A DNA stretch of 14,896 nt from DAOUFU01 sp034429275 (GTDB lineage: Bacteria > Chloroflexota > Anaerolineae > Aggregatilineales > Aggregatilineaceae), in NCBI GenBank assembly GCA_034429275.1, contig DAOUFU010000002.1, forward strand, positions 1 to 14,896, in the 5' to 3' direction. Position numbers and translations under genes: made by a program. This document shows, piece after piece, positions 12,580 to 14,896 of this stretch; positions within the stretch are counted from its first letter, which is position 1; each line of letters starts with the position of its first letter. The notes beneath the pieces were generated by a model that saw only the letters and a list, made by a program, of their open reading frames with translations, was not told the DNA's origin and ran no database searches.

Positions 12580-12740
12580 GCCGGGGTAATTGCATCAAAA
12601 TACGTGCCCCGCGAGAGTCCGGCCTCACCCCCGACCTGCGCGCCTCTTGGGAGGCGCTTGGTCTGCCCCCTCTCCGAAAATTTTCGGAGAGGGGGCGAAG
12701 CGGCCCGGTTTTGGCCGCGCGGGGGTGAGGCCAGTCCTTC
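12580..12740 (+). repeat. Cloverleaf repeat, copy D
   Basis: 112-bp core at 12621-12732: outer stem GGCCTCACCCCC (12621-12632) with GGGGGTGAGGCC (12721-12732), a perfect 32-bp palindrome at 12665-12696, and both side hairpins. It differs from cores B and C by one base in a hairpin loop and, against C, one junction base. The left flank (ATTGCATCAAAATACGTG, about 12588-12605) matches copy A in inverted orientation, not copies B and C. Terminal inverted repeats or a target duplication could not be recognised for this copy. Confidence 0.85.
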
Positions 12741-12797
12741 GCCTCTCATACCCGATCACAGGGCCAAAGGGCATCAGGATCAGACGATGCGCGTCAA

Positions 12798-12826
12798 CCG
12801 AAACAATCTTTTTGGTGCGTTTACCC
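12798..12826 (+). promoter_or_regulatory. Shared upstream block, J-protein copy
   Basis: Contains CTTTTTGGTGCGTTTACCC (12808-12826), 18 of 19 bases the same as 7722-7740 upstream of ino1, with further similarity to the left. It starts 39 bp before the TTGAAT -35 box. Confidence 0.45.
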
Positions 12827-12846
12827 TGGGTGAATCGCCCTGCCTT

Positions 12847-12875
12847 TTGAATCCAGGACGAGCGCGCTTTATAAT
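12847..12875 (+). promoter_or_regulatory. Strong sigma-70 promoter of the J-domain gene
   Basis: TTGAAT (12847-12852), exact 17-bp spacer and a perfect TATAAT (12870-12875). Predicted start near 12882, about 50 nt before the ATG. Confidence 0.75.
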
Positions 12876-12931
12876 CGAAGTATCGTCCGCGCACCCGGCA
12901 GACTGTTACCCACACAAAGGCACGGCGAGTC

Positions 12932-14407
12932 ATGCCCGTCACCGACGAGCGCGATCCCTACGAAATCCTCCAGGTTGCCCCGTTCGCCGAACAGAGCGTA
13001 ATCGAGGCGACCTATAAGGCCCTGGTGAAGAAGTACCATCCCGATGCCAATCCTGGCACCGATACCACCGCCAGGATGCAGGACATCAACTGGGCCTACG
13101 AAATCCTCGGCGACCCGGACAAGCGCCAGGCCTATGACCGCCAGCGCCAGCAGCGGGCCACCGGTGCGACTCAGCCCTGGCAGAATGCGCGCCCGGCCAG
13201 GCCGACCGGCGCAGCCGGTTCGCCCCCACCGCCCGGCACGAGCCGAACCGCCAACACCGGCAGTACCGGCAAAGCCGCGCCCAAAACGGGCAGCACCTCT
13301 ACCGGCAGCCCATCGGGCAGCAAGACGGACACTTCCGGGTCCCGGACCGGCAGCCAGCGCAGCACCGGGTCGAGCACCTGGGGCACGCCGCGCTCGGCGG
13401 GCGGCTCGTATAATGACCGCTTCAGCGACCGCTTCAGCGACCGCTATGGTGACCGTTACGGCGACCGCTACGGCGACCGCTACGGCGACCGCTACGGCGA
13501 CCGTCCGGGCACTTCGCGCTGGGATGCGCCGCGCAGCGATGACCGGCCCTTCGCACGGGCAGCGCGCGGTGAGCCGCCTCGCGCCGAGCCAAAGCGCGAG
13601 CCGACCTCTCAGCGCCCTTACGAGCGTTACGCCTCTTCCGGCACGGCGGCTCCGCGCAGCAGCACCACCTCGGCCAACAGTGCGTCCCGGCCTGGCACAG
13701 CGACCTCGCACGAAAGCCCCCGCCGCGACTCCAGGCCGCCCGACACCGCCGACCGCCGCAGCGACTCCGCCCGACCGGGCGATTCCCGGCGATCCTACTG
13801 GGACACCGGCCCAAATCCCTGGACCGATCCCCCGGCACGCCCGCGCTGGAACTGGGACCCCTCTCCCGCGCCCGCGTCCCGCCCCACCCCGGCGCGGCGC
13901 AGCATGGGCGGCGCGCTCACCGACGGTCGCCCGCTGATCGAGGTGCTGGCCAAGATGGGGACTGCCCTCATGCAGTGGGTCCAGGCCAATCCTCGCGTCG
14001 CCGTCATCAGCGTCGGGTCGGCCCTGCTGGGGATATTCCTGCTGGCTGCTGCGCTGCATGGAGGGGGAAGCGACGGCGCGAACAACAACCCGCCGCCGCT
14101 GCTGAGTGTGCCCTATGGGCTGACCCAGGTGCCCGGTCACTGGATCATGATTTATGACGAACCCTACCGCGCCAGCATCCAGGCCGCGGTCGATGAGGCG
14201 GCGCGCGCCGCCAATTTTGTCCCGCCGCAGGTGATGCTGGGCGGCTATGTCTTCGCCGATTCGCAGACTCGTACCACCGGCTTTTACTGCCCGCCGACCG
14301 GATTCGTCGGCAAGGCCACCGCCTGGCCCGACCCGCCGCTCGTGCTCGACGGCTGCCTGCCGGTCGCGCTCAGCCCGGAACTGACCGGCTACACCAGCCG
14401 CAACTAG
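12932..14407 (+). CDS. Membrane-anchored J-domain protein
   Basis: A 491-aa protein with an N-terminal J domain (about 8-72) holding the HPD motif at 36-38 and DPYEILQVAP at the start of helix I, predicted to stimulate the ATPase of a DnaK-type Hsp70. It is not a classical DnaJ: there is no Gly/Phe region, zinc-finger (CxxCxGxG) or DnaJ C-terminal domain. Instead a long low-complexity linker (about 75-330), rich in Ser, Arg, Pro, Thr and Gly, includes tandem FSDR/YGDR repeats at 162-190. A single transmembrane helix follows at about 356-378, then a predicted extracytoplasmic domain of about 110 aa with two Cys (FYCPPTG and DGCLPV). The N-terminus lacks a signal peptide, fitting a type II topology with the J domain inside the cell. 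An opposite-strand frame of similar length is a composition artefact. Its stop overlaps that of the convergent gene. Confidence 0.85.
   Translation: MPVTDERDPYEILQVAPFAEQSVIEATYKALVKKYHPDANPGTDTTARMQDINWAYEILGDPDKRQAYDRQRQQRATGATQPWQNARPARPTGAAGSPPPPGTSRTANTGSTGKAAPKTGSTSTGSPSGSKTDTSGSRTGSQRSTGSSTWGTPRSAGGSYNDRFSDRFSDRYGDRYGDRYGDRYGDRYGDRPGTSRWDAPRSDDRPFARAARGEPPRAEPKREPTSQRPYERYASSGTAAPRSSTTSANSASRPGTATSHESPRRDSRPPDTADRRSDSARPGDSRRSYWDTGPNPWTDPPARPRWNWDPSPAPASRPTPARRSMGGALTDGRPLIEVLAKMGTALMQWVQANPRVAVISVGSALLGIFLLAAALHGGGSDGANNNPPPLLSVPYGLTQVPGHWIMIYDEPYRASIQAAVDEAARAANFVPPQVMLGGYVFADSQTRTTGFYCPPTGFVGKATAWPDPPLVLDGCLPVALSPELTGYTSRN
13415..13501 (+). repeat. 12-bp tandem repeat inside the J-protein gene
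   Basis: Seven 12-bp units of the type GACCGCTACGGC encode D-R-F/Y-S/G repeats. The first two units read GACCGCTTCAGC, the next two are variants, and three consecutive units (13463-13498) are the same base for base, suggesting recent slippage and length variation in the linker. Confidence 0.9.
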
Positions 14408-14896
14408 CCACCCACCGGCAGCGGCGGCACATGCGCCCGGTAGGCGCTGGCGTGCACCGTGCCGATCACGAACAGGGTCGCGCCGCCCCACATCATGATG
14501 ACCGCAATGCCACCCAGCACGGCGAAGGCCACGCTCACCGTTTCCGCCAGGTCCACATCGTCCGGGTTGGCGGGCGAATCGCTCAGCCGCTCTTCGAACA
14601 GCTCCACCGCCGGGTATGCCTCGCGCAGCGCCGCCTGGTAGCGATCCTGGCTGAGCGCCAGGATGGCCGTGAGCACCAGGATCATCGCCAGCGCGCCGCC
14701 GATTACCGCCATCAGCAGGCCGAACACCGCCCAGCGCCGCCCGCCCCGCGATCGCGCCGCGCGCACATGGGCCGCGCCGGGGCCGTCCTCATAGACTCGC
14801 CCATCCGCTTCCAGCACCTGGTAGGCGGTGTCCGGTCGGAAGCCGCTCACGGCCAGCATAAGCACATACCACGCCGCGCCGATCATCGAAACCAGC
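14404..14896 (-). CDS. Membrane protein of unknown function (5' end cut)
   Basis: The last 160 or more residues of a membrane protein. The frame is open to the window edge, and the ATG at 14886 lacks a visible ribosome binding site and would start inside a hydrophobic helix, so the true start probably lies beyond 14896. Counting from that ATG, hydrophobic segments lie at about 1-14, 52-78 and 118-143. A short hydrophilic stretch (VLEADGRVYEDG) follows the first, and an acidic stretch (ERLSDSPANPDDVDLAE, 99-115) sits between the last two. No enzyme motif is recognised. Its stop codon (14404-14406) overlaps the J-protein stop (14405-14407) through the palindrome CTAG, so the genes converge with no spacer and no terminator between them. 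Confidence 0.65.
   Translation of the reverse strand, partial: LVSMIGAAWYVLMLAVSGFRPDTAYQVLEADGRVYEDGPGAAHVRAARSRGGRRWAVFGLLMAVIGGALAMILVLTAILALSQDRYQAALREAYPAVELFEERLSDSPANPDDVDLAETVSVAFAVLGGIAVIMMWGGATLFVIGTVHASAYRAHVPPLPVGG

Noticed and set aside
13451..13501. Tandem repeat as a regulatory iteron array
   Set aside because: The 12-bp units are in frame within the J-protein gene and encode a regular YGDR linker, so coding slippage explains them.
12869..14491. 540-aa minus-strand reading frame opposite the J-domain gene
   Set aside because: It is longer than the plus-strand gene but made of Ala/Gly/Arg/Val-biased low-complexity sequence, with no motif. The plus strand has a clear J domain with HPD, a membrane helix and a strong promoter.

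Overview
The window is GC-rich bacterial chromosome with normal ATG/GTG starts, strong purine-rich ribosome binding sites and sigma-70-type promoters. The gene content fits a Chloroflexota (Anaerolineae-like) bacterium: an inositol-phosphate synthase, a primary-like sigma factor, a zinc-ribbon/FHA protein, and intergenic spaces crowded with 'CCTCACCCCC / CCCCTCTCC' palindromic repeats. This placement is inference; the window holds no rRNA or other marker that would prove it.

Layout: (1) 1-1623: a truncated repeat copy, a promoter and der (EngA GTPase). (2) 1648-3641: a convergent asparagine synthetase gene (asnB), followed by a gene-free region of about 550 bp that holds a TTGACA-type promoter reading into asnB and a decayed repeat. 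(3) 4145-6353, minus strand: a sigma-70 factor with its own terminator, a repeat element with a tandem half-copy, and a zinc-ribbon/FHA gene with a promoter, an operator-like palindrome and a terminator. (4) 6540-7248: a CPBP-family membrane protease. (5) 7249-7940: gene-free and densely palindromic, including a complete MITE-like element with inverted ends and a perfect 8-bp target duplication. (6) 7941-9172: ino1 with a clear promoter, ribosome binding site and terminator. (7) 9230-12569: a poorly characterised cluster made of two small paralogues and a membrane protein on the minus strand, then divergently two other small paralogues and a GNAT acetyltransferase. (8) 12580-14896: another repeat copy, a strong promoter, a membrane-anchored J-domain protein, and a convergent partial membrane protein.

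The most interesting signal is the repeat family. Three 112-bp cores (4884-4995, 7432-7543, 12621-12732) differ at only two positions, both predicted to be unpaired. Each can fold into a four-arm cloverleaf: a 12-bp outer stem, two side hairpins and a perfect 32-bp central palindrome. Two copies sit in a roughly 245-bp unit with short terminal inverted repeats and 8-bp target duplications. Two diverged copies show paired changes that keep the folding. No transposase is in the window, so these look like non-autonomous elements mobilised in trans. A second unexplained signal is a block of about 30 bp at nearly the same distance upstream of the ino1 and J-protein promoters.

The protein-coding genes are mostly housekeeping. 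I see no phage, CRISPR, tRNA or rRNA gene.
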